Positions 45,599 to 54,059 are shown, counted from the first letter of the stretch. The stretch is DNA of 54,262 nucleotides from JAOZTV01 sp965371805 (GCA_965371805.1 CBDUZW010000028.1:1-54262); one strand, 5' to 3'. Notes: generated by a model from the letters alone, not told the origin. Translations and numbers: made by a program.

Positions 45599-48500
45599 TC
45601 ATTCAATTTCATTTTGAATATCCTCTCTTTTACCATCGTTCTTATATATTTCTGTTATTGTTTTTAAAATTGATGATGTTTTCGGATTAGAAAATTTTAA
45701 ATTTTCAGCATCTTTCTTATACTTCTCTGCTAATTCATATTCCTGCTCTCCACCTTCATCATAGGCTCTGGTAGTTACTCCTCTTTGATTCCTTTTTCCA
45801 CACAAAAATCCTGCTTTAAGTTTCTCATTTAAAAATTCTTCTAATACTTCACGTACTTTTTTATGCGGCCAAATTCCATCACTGTCTACTGGAGATGATG
45901 ATAAAAACTTTCCAATCTGATCATCTCCAATATTAACTCTATCAATCTCTTTAAATTTGGTCTTTGTTTTCATAATCCAGTCTCTTAGTAAAATCTTATC
46001 TATCATATGTTCGTTATTATATAAATGTGAAAGAGATAATTTATCTAAAAGTTTATAAGCCATTTTTGCCCTATTTCTTATTTGTTCATCATTTAATTTG
46101 TCAGTAATATGATTATTGTTTTTTGGAGACCATACCCAAGAAACTAAATCTACAAAAAAATCAGGTTCTGCAATAACTTTTTGCTTAAGATTAATTGGAT
46201 TAAAATCATTAATTAATATATATAACCATTCAATTGATTCAATTTTATGCTTTTCTATTGAACTTTTTTGTAAAAACTTTAAAGAATCAATTAATTTATA
46301 TTTATCTAAAATTTTGTCTGATTTTTCTGTTGCTAACTGAATTATTAGATCATGTACCAGCTGGATATCAATGTCAATTAATATTGTTTTATGTGACCTT
46401 AAGATATATTCAAAAAACCTAATGGCTGCCCAGGATTTTTTATAAATATAAAATTGTTCAAGAATCCAATTGACATAAGATGCATCGTCATTAGATATTT
46501 CTAAAAAACTAGCTTGATTCTGCCAATAATATTTTTGTATATCTATATTGAGTTTTTTTAAAATATTAAAAACATTAGAATTAAAAGGCAAGGCAAGTAA
46601 AAATTCAGCAACCTGTTTGTTTTCCCATTTTTCGAAAATAGATATATCAATTTTTAAATCACCATTTTTATTTATTATTTGGAGATAAGTTCTGGATGTT
46701 TGTACCAAACTTTTATTGGTATTGTTTAACCAACTAATAATTTGATTTTGTTGCGATTTATCAAGACTCATTTTTGATAAAGAGATTCCAATAAAATGCG
46801 GCTGATTTACAATTTTAATTAATTTTATAAGTTCATCTGACCCGCTCTCTTTTATAATAGTAGAAACTGCATCGAACCTTAATTCATTGATTTTCTTTTC
46901 TTCTTCTTTGTAAGCCATGTTGTCATTATATATAGCTGGAGAGAGAATTGGTGGAAACCAACTTTCAAATAGATATTTATACTTATTTATTAAAGAATCC
47001 GGTTCAATAAAGTAATAGGTATCTTCAAGCTTCTTTACCCATTTTTCAGATATTGCCCAATCTGATTCTGAGAACTTTCTATTATTGTGAATTTTATATC
47101 TAATTATAATAGAAAGTTCAGTTTGTTCGTCAGAAGTAAAAGTATTTTTATCTAAATTTAAAAATTTTTCTATAATATCAAAAAAGTATTTTTCAAAAAG
47201 TTTATCAACATTATTAAAAATATCACTCCATCTCTTAAAAGTTATACTTTTATTATTGATTATCAACCTATTTATTTCTTGATAATAGTTAAAATAATCA
47301 CTTCTGTTGACTTCATTTGATTTTAATTCAGCCCAATCTTGATATTTTGGTTGATGAAATTCTGAACCAACCATATGGTTTTCAGGCAATAATTCAATCA
47401 AAAGTTTCCATATGGTTTCTGGATATTTTCGAAGCAATATATTTTCAAGAATAATAATTTTTTCATTATATGTAATACTGCTATAATTTATCCAACCTAG
47501 GAAAATCTGTTTTAATGAATTAAATGGCTGATTATTAAGATTGCTTTCTATTTCAAATTTATATAGTTCTGCCAATATTGAAACAACTCTAACTAAATAA
47601 TCTGTATTCCATGAAGCAGTTTCTAGTGCCCAAAGTAAATCGCAATGGAAGCACCCACCAAAATTTCCTCCACTTATAAATAATTCTTCAATTTTTGTTT
47701 CAGAATGATTTTCTAATGTTTTTTCTAAAGCATTTAAAAAACTTTCAGGAGATGCTTCAGCTAAAAGTATAAGTTGGTGTCCATATGAATACCAAGTTTT
47801 TACATGCAAATCTGATTCATATAATTCTTTTAACCAGAGATCAATTGTACTTTTAATATCAGAAGAATAGGTTAATTGTTGATTTCCAAAACATGAAATT
47901 AATGCAACTGTGTCAGCTGTACTTTCTCGAATAAATTTGGAATAATTTAATTGCTTATTAAAAGCACTCCACCTATCTTGTGGAGCTAAATCAAATTTCG
48001 GATTTATTTCACTAAAAACATCCATAAGTGCTGTTTTTAATTTATCTATTTGAGAAATTGGAATCCTTTTTGCAATTATATCCCACAAATTTATTTTTGA
48101 TATAACCTGCCAGTTATTTCCAATCAATCTCAGAGGTGTATCTTTTTCCTCTTTGAGCAAAAACAATTTTTTTTCAAAATCTTTATAAGATAAATTTGAT
48201 AACATTTCTAAGATTTTTATGTCATTAGAATTGTCTCTATCCCAACTGTTTATAAATAATATGGTTGATAAGACATCTATGCTGTAAACTGAACTCCAGT
48301 CTGGTATATTACTTTCATGAGGCTCCAATAATGGATGTTTTACTATTGCATGGAGAAAGCCTTTTGTATCATTTAATACTCTCCAAGCTTTAGAATGTGA
48401 TAATCCCATATTTTCAAGGACAGAAGTTTTAAAACTTTTTCTGATTTTTGGTAAATCGATTAAATCAGTTGATGAATTGAAGGTATTATTTATTTCCTGC

Positions 48501-49345
48501 ATTTCTAATATAGAGTGTCCCTTTTGAATAGCCAACCCAATGTTATATGGTGTAAATGATTGAGCAATTAGTATTAAACTGTTATTTGACTCGATTAAAT
48601 TATCCCACTGTTCTTGGCTCTTTACAATTAATGATCTGCTAGCATACTGAATTTGATCTTTTAGAGATGCTAAAACAAAAGCAAAACTTTCCTGTTCACT
48701 TTGAGATTTAATATTGATTTTTGTTGGATTGCTTGATAATAAACTCAATAGTTGTTTTGTTTGTTCTTCTCTTGAGGTTAATACCAATTCAGGGATTAAA
48801 TTTATTTTGGTTTGAAAAGACCATTGGCTATACGCCTGTTCAATATCAATTATATTCTCTGGACGCTTCCCTATTATTTGAGCAAACCATTTATGTACTG
48901 CTGGTGCTAATTCTAACCATGCTTCCAAATCATCAGAATTTATTCCTCGTACTTCTTTCCATTTTTTTTCTTTATTTTTTTCCTCTTCAAATTTGGTTTT
49001 TTTAGCCCATGTTTTTGTTGTTGCAAAAACAAACGACACCTTAATGTCTGTTAAACTTTCAGTCCTTTTTTTGTATTCATCATTTGCTTTTTTTTGAATG
49101 CTCCTATTTGTGCCAAATTCCCAAAATGATTTCCCATCAGGAACAAAAGCATTACCCTTCTCTACATCTAGAATACCATCCCATCCTCCAGTCAAAATAC
49201 TATCTCCTGCTGGAATATGTATATAATTTACACGTACAGTTGCTAAAATTAATTTTCTAATTAATAGTGGTAAAATTTCTTGTGATTTTCTAGTATTTGA
49301 GCAACTCCATTCATTAATTTCTTTTCCTTTGACAAACCAGCTCAT
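45599..49345 (-). CDS. large nuclease-like, STAND-like protein of unknown function (defence candidate)
   Basis: The 1248-residue protein starts with a predicted restriction-endonuclease-like domain (1-165): GGWDG (Asp56), KSFWEFGT (Glu76, Gly78) and KKAND (Lys85/86), then VSFVFATTKTWAKK and SDDLEAWLE. A central region (about 185-420) has the layout of a STAND NTPase: SREEQTKQLLSLL, then a site NPTKINIKSQSEQESFAFV where a P-loop belongs, but the GxxGxGK signature is missing. About 400-1150 is long helical repeats. It sits between hsdS and hsdR in one operon. It resembles Avs-type effectors in layout; no family name is certain. Confidence 0.7.
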   Translation of the reverse strand: MSWFVKGKEINEWSCSNTRKSQEILPLLIRKLILATVRVNYIHIPAGDSILTGGWDGILDVEKGNAFVPDGKSFWEFGTNRSIQKKANDEYKKRTESLTDIKVSFVFATTKTWAKKTKFEEEKNKEKKWKEVRGINSDDLEAWLELAPAVHKWFAQIIGKRPENIIDIEQAYSQWSFQTKINLIPELVLTSREEQTKQLLSLLSSNPTKINIKSQSEQESFAFVLASLKDQIQYASRSLIVKSQEQWDNLIESNNSLILIAQSFTPYNIGLAIQKGHSILEMQEINNTFNSSTDLIDLPKIRKSFKTSVLENMGLSHSKAWRVLNDTKGFLHAIVKHPLLEPHESNIPDWSSVYSIDVLSTILFINSWDRDNSNDIKILEMLSNLSYKDFEKKLFLLKEEKDTPLRLIGNNWQVISKINLWDIIAKRIPISQIDKLKTALMDVFSEINPKFDLAPQDRWSAFNKQLNYSKFIRESTADTVALISCFGNQQLTYSSDIKSTIDLWLKELYESDLHVKTWYSYGHQLILLAEASPESFLNALEKTLENHSETKIEELFISGGNFGGCFHCDLLWALETASWNTDYLVRVVSILAELYKFEIESNLNNQPFNSLKQIFLGWINYSSITYNEKIIILENILLRKYPETIWKLLIELLPENHMVGSEFHQPKYQDWAELKSNEVNRSDYFNYYQEINRLIINNKSITFKRWSDIFNNVDKLFEKYFFDIIEKFLNLDKNTFTSDEQTELSIIIRYKIHNNRKFSESDWAISEKWVKKLEDTYYFIEPDSLINKYKYLFESWFPPILSPAIYNDNMAYKEEEKKINELRFDAVSTIIKESGSDELIKLIKIVNQPHFIGISLSKMSLDKSQQNQIISWLNNTNKSLVQTSRTYLQIINKNGDLKIDISIFEKWENKQVAEFLLALPFNSNVFNILKKLNIDIQKYYWQNQASFLEISNDDASYVNWILEQFYIYKKSWAAIRFFEYILRSHKTILIDIDIQLVHDLIIQLATEKSDKILDKYKLIDSLKFLQKSSIEKHKIESIEWLYILINDFNPINLKQKVIAEPDFFVDLVSWVWSPKNNNHITDKLNDEQIRNRAKMAYKLLDKLSLSHLYNNEHMIDKILLRDWIMKTKTKFKEIDRVNIGDDQIGKFLSSSPVDSDGIWPHKKVREVLEEFLNEKLKAGFLCGKRNQRGVTTRAYDEGGEQEYELAEKYKKDAENLKFSNPKTSSILKTITEIYKNDGKREDIQNEIE

Positions 49346-49367
49346 TTAATATACCTTTTAATGGTTT

Positions 49368-50552
49368 TCATACTTTTACCCTCACTTGCCCGGTTAATAA
49401 TTTTTGCATAAGTCCTTTTTTTTGTTTTTTTAATTCATCTAATTCGTTTTTAAGTAATTCTATTTCATTGTCTGCAAGGCTTAGAACAGATGCTATTTTT
49501 TTTTGTTCTTTGGGTGATGGTAATTTTATTTCTAGTTCTTGATATTCTGAAATCCAATATCTTTTATGATCGTAAGCAATATATTTGATCATTTGTATCA
49601 TTTCGAAAACCATTTTTATATTTACTGAATTGTTTTTTATTTTTAATATTTTCATTGCTGATGATTTCGCTTTAAATGGAAAATTCACAAACTTGTTTGC
49701 CGTAGTGAAGTCATCAAATATAATTACAGGTAAATTGTTGTTGAAGATTCCATGATTTTCATTTGTATAACCTAAAATGAACGTTTTCCCAGCAGTAAGA
49801 ACCGGTGTATTATAATCATTATCATAATCGGTATTTGCAACTAAGTATTTTGTCGGTTGTTCATAATCTAATAAATCTGCTAATCTTGTAAATTTCCATT
49901 CATCTTTAAACTCTTTAAACCTTACTTCACCGCTCAGGAGTTTCTGCATCAGCCCTTTTTTAAGTTCCTCTTTTGCTTTAATTAACGCCTCCTGTTTTGA
50001 AATCGCCTCATCCCAGGTACTTAAAATTTCAGCGATTTTTTCCTGCTCATTCAGAGGTGGGATAGGGATTTGTAATCCTTTAACAGTTGTTAGGTTAATG
50101 TTTTTTTGAGCTGCTTCTTCTGCTAAATAATCAATTCTTTTTTGATTAAATGAAAAATAGTAATTTAAATATCTATTTATCAATGAGTCATTACACTTTA
50201 TTCCTATTAAACTATCTGGACAAGCCATATCATATTGAAGTATACCAGTGAAGCCAATATTTGCGGCAATAGTCATCAAAATTGTTCCTTTTGGAAATAA
50301 TTTACTTACCAATAAGCCTTTTTCATTTAAAGTTTGCGTATGATTTTGTATAATTCCTTTTGAATGAACAACTTCATTTGTTTGAATAAATGGTATATCT
50401 CCACCATAATACTTAGGATCGTTTCTTGGTCTCGGTGTAAACTTTCCCCTTTCAACTTTTGCTTCTTTTCCCAACCTCCCAACTTCCCAATCAACAGGAA
50501 CAACCCCAACCTTAGTCTCTTTATAACCCTCAGGAATAATTTTATTATCCAT
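49368..50552 (-). CDS. hsdS: type I restriction enzyme, S subunit (full length)
   Basis: HsdS sets DNA target recognition. The 394 residues contain two target recognition domains: the first (about 20-170) ends IPIPPLNEQEKIAEILSTWD, the second (about 225-370) ends LPSPKEQKKIASVLSLAD. Each is followed by a coiled-coil ending in LKKGLMQKLL. GAGG precedes ATG 50552. It lies 12 nt after a micro-ORF stop and 22 bp before the 1248-residue gene. A second, half-size S subunit lies at 53466. Confidence 0.92.
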   Translation of the reverse strand: MDNKIIPEGYKETKVGVVPVDWEVGRLGKEAKVERGKFTPRPRNDPKYYGGDIPFIQTNEVVHSKGIIQNHTQTLNEKGLLVSKLFPKGTILMTIAANIGFTGILQYDMACPDSLIGIKCNDSLINRYLNYYFSFNQKRIDYLAEEAAQKNINLTTVKGLQIPIPPLNEQEKIAEILSTWDEAISKQEALIKAKEELKKGLMQKLLSGEVRFKEFKDEWKFTRLADLLDYEQPTKYLVANTDYDNDYNTPVLTAGKTFILGYTNENHGIFNNNLPVIIFDDFTTANKFVNFPFKAKSSAMKILKIKNNSVNIKMVFEMIQMIKYIAYDHKRYWISEYQELEIKLPSPKEQKKIASVLSLADNEIELLKNELDELKKQKKGLMQKLLTGQVRVKV

Positions 50553-50564
50553 TAATTTTTATCC

Positions 50565-50726
50565 TCATATTTTAGAATCAGTTTTAACCATGTCGTGGAC
50601 CTGCACGAAATGGTTTTTTTTATATTTTTTGCTTTCCAATATAGTACTTGTATTTCTAATATTCCATACTAAAACCATAGCGTTGACATCAACGACATGG
50701 TTGCTTAAATTCCGATTATTATTCAT
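50565..50726 (-). CDS. 53-residue micro-ORF with two DinD-like motif copies
   Basis: ATG 50726 shares one base with the upstream stop (TAATG). The product contains NHVVDVNAMV (residues 9-18) and NHFVQVHDMV (38-47), both versions of NHFRDVTKMV in DinD. The two copies lie on near-palindromic DNA (50673-50702 and 50586-50615). No other similarity. The stop is followed by GAGG that serves hsdS. Translation is plausible but not certain. Confidence 0.45.
   Translation of the reverse strand: MNNNRNLSNHVVDVNAMVLVWNIRNTSTILESKKYKKNHFVQVHDMVKTDSKI
50586..50615. repeat. diverged copy of the dinD palindrome
   Basis: AACCAT ... ATGGTT outer arms with inner TCGTG / CACGA; 30 bp, the same length as the dinD codon block. 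Confidence 0.6.
50673..50702. repeat. diverged copy of the dinD palindrome
   Basis: AACCAT ... ATGGTT outer arms with inner CGTTGA-CA-TCAACG. A related core CGTTGA-CC-TCAACG without the outer arms lies at 50852-50865. Confidence 0.6.
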
Positions 50727-50839
50727 TATTTCCCTTTACTTGCTGTACATCTCAAATTAAAACTAATTGATTTTTCTTTTATTTGACTACCAACTGTTAA
50801 GAAATCCTTAATAGTTGTTTTTTGTTTATTCTTCACCAT
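50726..50839 (-). CDS. 37-residue micro-ORF
   Basis: GGGGAG 6-7 nt before ATG 50839 is a good ribosome binding site. The start (KNKQKTTIKDFLTVG) resembles the start of the upstream micro-ORF (HKNSVVKDFFITE), so the two may be related. No DinD motif is present. Its TAA overlaps the next ATG by one base. Confidence 0.4.
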   Translation of the reverse strand: MVKNKQKTTIKDFLTVGSQIKEKSISFNLRCTASKGK

Positions 50840-50878
50840 GTTTTATCTCCCCGTTGACCTCAACGTTGTGATCATTTT

Positions 50879-50965
50879 TTATCCATTTGAAACTTTGCTA
50901 TTGGATATCACAAATTGTGACTTCCAATTATGAGAGACTGAAGTTCCACTTATAGCATGTTTCAT
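50879..50965 (-). CDS. 28-residue micro-ORF overlapping the dinD stop
   Basis: ATG 50965 overlaps the dinD TGA (ATGA). The product holds WKSQFVISN (residues 14-22). Its codons contain the palindrome TCACAA-A-TTGTGA (50908-50920). SQxxxIS-type peptides also occur in ORF6N antirepressor domains. Very short, so low certainty. Confidence 0.35.
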   Translation of the reverse strand: MKHAISGTSVSHNWKSQFVISNSKVSNG

Positions 50966-51822
50966 TTTCCATCCTTACTTTTTGGCAAAGCACTCTGCTT
51001 GATTAGTTTCTTTTCTTCACTTTTTACCCTTCTTTCAATTTTTTTTAAATCTTCAGCAGGTTTCAGGTTTTCCGGTTTTATACCTCGATCTACTAATAAA
51101 CCTCGAACACTCTCATTATTCTGGACATGTTCTCTTGTGATTGGATTCTCTCCATGAAGACCATTCTCTTTTACATTATGATTTGTGATTTCAGTTGCTA
51201 AATTTTTAGCTGTTATCGTTACAGTTGGTAAAAAATCAGCTAAAGGACGGTTTTTAGACATGCCTAATTTTATTTTCATATTTTGGGTGTTATAACCCCC
51301 GAATAGAGCCTTGTCACCTTTTGAGCGTATTCGTCCAAACCCCTTCTCGTCAACTCCTCGTTCATAGATGTTTTTTGATAATTCCGTCTCCGATTCTTTT
51401 AGTTTAGCTCTCGCCTGAAGTCTGGTCTCCAACTCTAATCTTTGTTCTATCAACTCCTGCTTTCTTGTCTGAATCGCAAAATAAGTTTGAGCAAAGGCTA
51501 TCGGCTCTTTACGTGGATCACCGTTTTGTGCAATAAGATAGCAGGCATAACGAGTGAGTATTACATCGTTTATAGTACGTTCTGCACCTGATCCAATTTT
51601 GACCATTTTCGTGACGTCACGAAAATGGTTTTCTGAATCAGTGTCAGAATTATTACATGCTATCATCGCTTTTTGTATAACATTGCTGAAATTTTCCCAA
51701 CGATCATATCCTAATGCATTCATGATATCTCTTGCATACCAGAATTCTATTTTAGAATCCGGCAATACTTGTATAATTGAATCAAATAATCCCTTAAATT
51801 TGACAATCGTTTCTTTGTTCAT
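50962..51822 (-). CDS. dinD: DinD-family protein (DNA-damage-inducible protein D)
   Basis: The 286 residues match DinD over the whole length: IEFWYARDIMNALGYDRWENF (BRO/KilA-like part), NHFRDVTKMVKIGSGAERT (65-83), LTRYACYLIAQNGDPRK, IAFAQTYFAIQTRKQEL, and the C-terminal KLGMSKNRPLADFLP. E. coli DinD is SOS-induced and inhibits RecA-mediated strand exchange; here no LexA box is seen upstream, and the gene is inside a type I restriction operon. Codons 65-74 lie in a perfect 28-bp palindrome. GGAG before ATG 51822. Confidence 0.9.
   Translation of the reverse strand: MNKETIVKFKGLFDSIIQVLPDSKIEFWYARDIMNALGYDRWENFSNVIQKAMIACNNSDTDSENHFRDVTKMVKIGSGAERTINDVILTRYACYLIAQNGDPRKEPIAFAQTYFAIQTRKQELIEQRLELETRLQARAKLKESETELSKNIYERGVDEKGFGRIRSKGDKALFGGYNTQNMKIKLGMSKNRPLADFLPTVTITAKNLATEITNHNVKENGLHGENPITREHVQNNESVRGLLVDRGIKPENLKPAEDLKKIERRVKSEEKKLIKQSALPKSKDGK
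51602..51629. repeat. perfect 28-bp palindrome inside dinD
   Basis: Half-site ACCATTTTCGTGAC followed by its exact reverse complement. It covers the codons for HFRDVTKM of DinD. An identical 28-mer is at 51896-51923. Confidence 0.95.
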
Positions 51823-51837
51823 TTCTCATTCTCCATT

Positions 51838-51975
51838 TTATATAGAATTTTTACTGATCTCAAAGGTCGCATTTTGCGACCTTAAATATATTTTAACCAT
51901 TTTCGTGACGTCACGAAAATGGTCACATATTTCAGTTATAAAGAAATCCTTTACAACTGAATTTTTATGCCTCAT
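51838..51975 (-). CDS. 45-residue micro-ORF with DinD motif
   Basis: ATG 51975 lies 1 nt after the hsdM stop. The product contains DHFRDVTKMV (18-27), identical to DinD except for the first residue, and LRSQNAT (31-37), an ORF6N-like peptide. Upstream KNSVVKDFFITE resembles the 37-residue micro-ORF. Both motifs lie on palindromic DNA. Its stop is 15 nt before dinD. Confidence 0.5.
   Translation of the reverse strand: MRHKNSVVKDFFITEICDHFRDVTKMVKIYLRSQNATFEISKNSI
51863..51883. repeat. palindrome of the second type
   Basis: AAGGTCGCA / TGCGACCTT (9 bp arms, 3-base centre). It encodes RSQNAT in the 45-residue micro-ORF; compare TCACAAATTGTGA at 50908-50920. Confidence 0.8.
51896..51923. repeat. 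second identical 28-bp palindrome
   Basis: Base-for-base identical to 51602-51629; it encodes HFRDVTKM in the micro-ORF. Confidence 0.95.
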
Positions 51976-51976
51976 C

Positions 51977-53464
51977 CTATAACCCCAACTCCTCTAAATA
52001 CTCATTCATTTTAGATTTAATCTCCACCAGCTCACTTTCAATCTTTTTGATATTCTCCTTTGTAGCCTCAATGTCCACCGGTTCCTCCTCTTCGAAGGTA
52101 TCTACATATCTGGGGATATTTAAGTTATATTCATTCTCCTGTATCTCTTCTATTGTTGCAATGTGAGAGTACTTATCAATCTCAACTCTTTTTCTATAGG
52201 TATCAAGGATCTTTTCTATATGATTGTTATCAATACTGTTCTGGTTTTTATCTTTATTAAATTCTCTGCTTGCATCTATAAACAGGATATCCCTGTCCGC
52301 TCTGCTTTTTTTAAAGACAAGTATTGTCGCAGGGATGCCGGTCCCGAAAAACAGATTTGCAGGAAGACCGATAACAGCATCCAGAAGATTATTGTCAATT
52401 GCCTGCTTTCTGATTTTACCCTCACTTGCCCCCCTGAATAATACTCCATGAGGAAGCACAACACCCATCCTTCCATTTACATTTAAAGAAGCCAGCATAT
52501 GCTGAACAAAAGCATAATCTCCCTTACTCTTAGGCGGCAGGCCGAAATCAAACCGACCATATTTATCTTTTTCCAGATCTTCCGCTCCCCATTTATCAAG
52601 GGAGAATGGCGGATTTGCCACAACAACATCAAACTTCATTAAATGATCGTTTTCCAGATGAAGAGGGTTTCTCAGGGTATCTCCCCACTCAATTTTTGCA
52701 TCATTGATCTCATGTAAAAACAAATTCATTTTTGAAAGCGCCTGGGTTTGCCCGTTTTTTTCCTGTCCATATAGGGCAAAATTATTATTTCCAACTTCTT
52801 TTGAGGCTTTGATCAACAGTGAACCCGATCCACAAGTTGGATCATATATTCTATCTCCCTCTTTCGCCTGAACCAGTTTTGCCAACAGGGTAGAGACGGC
52901 ACCGGGAGTAAAGAACTCCCCACCTTTTTTTCCGGCATCACTGGCAAAATGTGCAATTAAATATTCATATGCATCACCTATTACATCATTACCGTTTAAC
53001 ATTGAGGGTCTTAAGTTCAGTCTCTTATCTGAAAAATCTTCAAGCAGGTTTTTTAGTATGGAGTTTCGCTCTTTTGTATTACCTAATTTTATTTCGGAAT
53101 TAAAGTCCACATTTCTAAAGATTCCTTCAAGTTTCTCTTTGTTATCCTCTTCAATTCTTTCAAGTCCTTTGTTTATAACTTCGCCAAGTTCATTTGATTC
53201 TTTATGCTGCAAAAGATACTCAAAGGTACATTTCTCATCAAGTACAAATTTCTCTCTTTTAAGACTTTTATTTATTCGCTCTTCATTATTGCCATATCTT
53301 TTTTGTAATTCTTCCAGTTTCTCTTTATAAAAATCCGACAAATATTTAACAAATAACATGGTAAGCACATACTCTTTATACTCACTGCTGTCCATTGTTC
53401 CTCTAAAAGTATCACATGCTTTCCAGACGATATTATTAATTGTTTCCTGAGTTGTTTTCTGCAT
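51977..53464 (-). CDS. hsdM: type I restriction enzyme, M subunit (N6-adenine methylase)
   Basis: HsdM methylates adenine in the target site to protect host DNA. SAM motif I YDPTCGSGSLLIKA (about 206) and catalytic motif IV NPPF (about 283) are intact, and the N-terminal helical domain (WKACDTFRGTMDSSEYKEYVLTMLF) is typical. At 495 residues it is full-length. The ATG follows the half-size hsdS stop by one base; the next micro-ORF starts one base after its own stop. Confidence 0.95.
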   Translation of the reverse strand: MQKTTQETINNIVWKACDTFRGTMDSSEYKEYVLTMLFVKYLSDFYKEKLEELQKRYGNNEERINKSLKREKFVLDEKCTFEYLLQHKESNELGEVINKGLERIEEDNKEKLEGIFRNVDFNSEIKLGNTKERNSILKNLLEDFSDKRLNLRPSMLNGNDVIGDAYEYLIAHFASDAGKKGGEFFTPGAVSTLLAKLVQAKEGDRIYDPTCGSGSLLIKASKEVGNNNFALYGQEKNGQTQALSKMNLFLHEINDAKIEWGDTLRNPLHLENDHLMKFDVVVANPPFSLDKWGAEDLEKDKYGRFDFGLPPKSKGDYAFVQHMLASLNVNGRMGVVLPHGVLFRGASEGKIRKQAIDNNLLDAVIGLPANLFFGTGIPATILVFKKSRADRDILFIDASREFNKDKNQNSIDNNHIEKILDTYRKRVEIDKYSHIATIEEIQENEYNLNIPRYVDTFEEEEPVDIEATKENIKKIESELVEIKSKMNEYLEELGL

Positions 53465-53465
53465 T

Positions 53466-54059
53466 TTAATATTCCCCTTTTGATCTCTCTATTATGGTAT
53501 CCAATACACTCTTTGCAAAGTGTTCCTTTTGTCTCTTTAGTTTATCTAATAATTCAGTCTCGCTTTGACTGAGTTTTAAAAACGCTACTATTTTTGTCTG
53601 CTCACTTACAGGAGGTAAAACAATATCAAGCTCTTCAATGTCTCGGGTTTTTATCATCGGTATTGTTGTACCTTTAATCCGGCTTTGCAGTGCTTTTTTC
53701 ACTTCTGTTGAGTTTAAATAATAGGCTAAAAATTCCTTATTAATGCTGATGTTGTCATTTGTTCTAATAATACACATCAAAGAAGGAATAAGCATACCTT
53801 CAGTTGACTTGTCAATATAAACAGCATTGATAGGCTCTCTAAGCCGTACAATAATATCTCCAACTCTACTGATATATTCCTCGCTAATCTCTTCTCTGGA
53901 AACAAACTTATCTAAGTTTTTATATGTTGAATATGTTGAACTAGAAAATGCCTTTAATGTAAGCAGTTTATAAGTCCTTTTTGTCTCGTCATATGATTGT
54001 GCTTTTTTTCGAGAAAGGACAAGTCCGGTTCTTATTGATGATATCTCATTAAGTTTCAT
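53466..54059 (-). CDS. hsdS: half-size type I S subunit
   Basis: ATG 54059 has a near-perfect ribosome binding site AAGGAGGT, so the upstream frame extension to 54101 is not used. The 197 residues comprise one target recognition domain (LNEISSIRTGLVLSRKK ... TTIPMIKTRDIEELDIVLPPVSEQ) and one coiled-coil (AFLKLSQSETELLDKLKRQ). A half-size S subunit can act as a homodimer, which would give a symmetric target, or could pair with the full-length S subunit downstream. It is the first gene of the operon. Confidence 0.85.
   Translation of the reverse strand: MKLNEISSIRTGLVLSRKKAQSYDETKRTYKLLTLKAFSSSTYSTYKNLDKFVSREEISEEYISRVGDIIVRLREPINAVYIDKSTEGMLIPSLMCIIRTNDNISINKEFLAYYLNSTEVKKALQSRIKGTTIPMIKTRDIEELDIVLPPVSEQTKIVAFLKLSQSETELLDKLKRQKEHFAKSVLDTIIERSKGEY

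Noticed and set aside
51602..51629. LexA-type SOS box for dinD
   Set aside because: The palindrome is inside the gene and does not fit CTGT-N8-ACAG; none was seen upstream.
50553..51976. CRISPR-like array from the repeated palindromes
   Set aside because: Spacing is irregular, the repeats diverge and lie in reading frames, and no cas gene is present.
42406..54059. Restriction operon as part of a prophage or integrative element
   Set aside because: No integrase, tRNA attachment site, direct-repeat ends or structural phage genes are in view.
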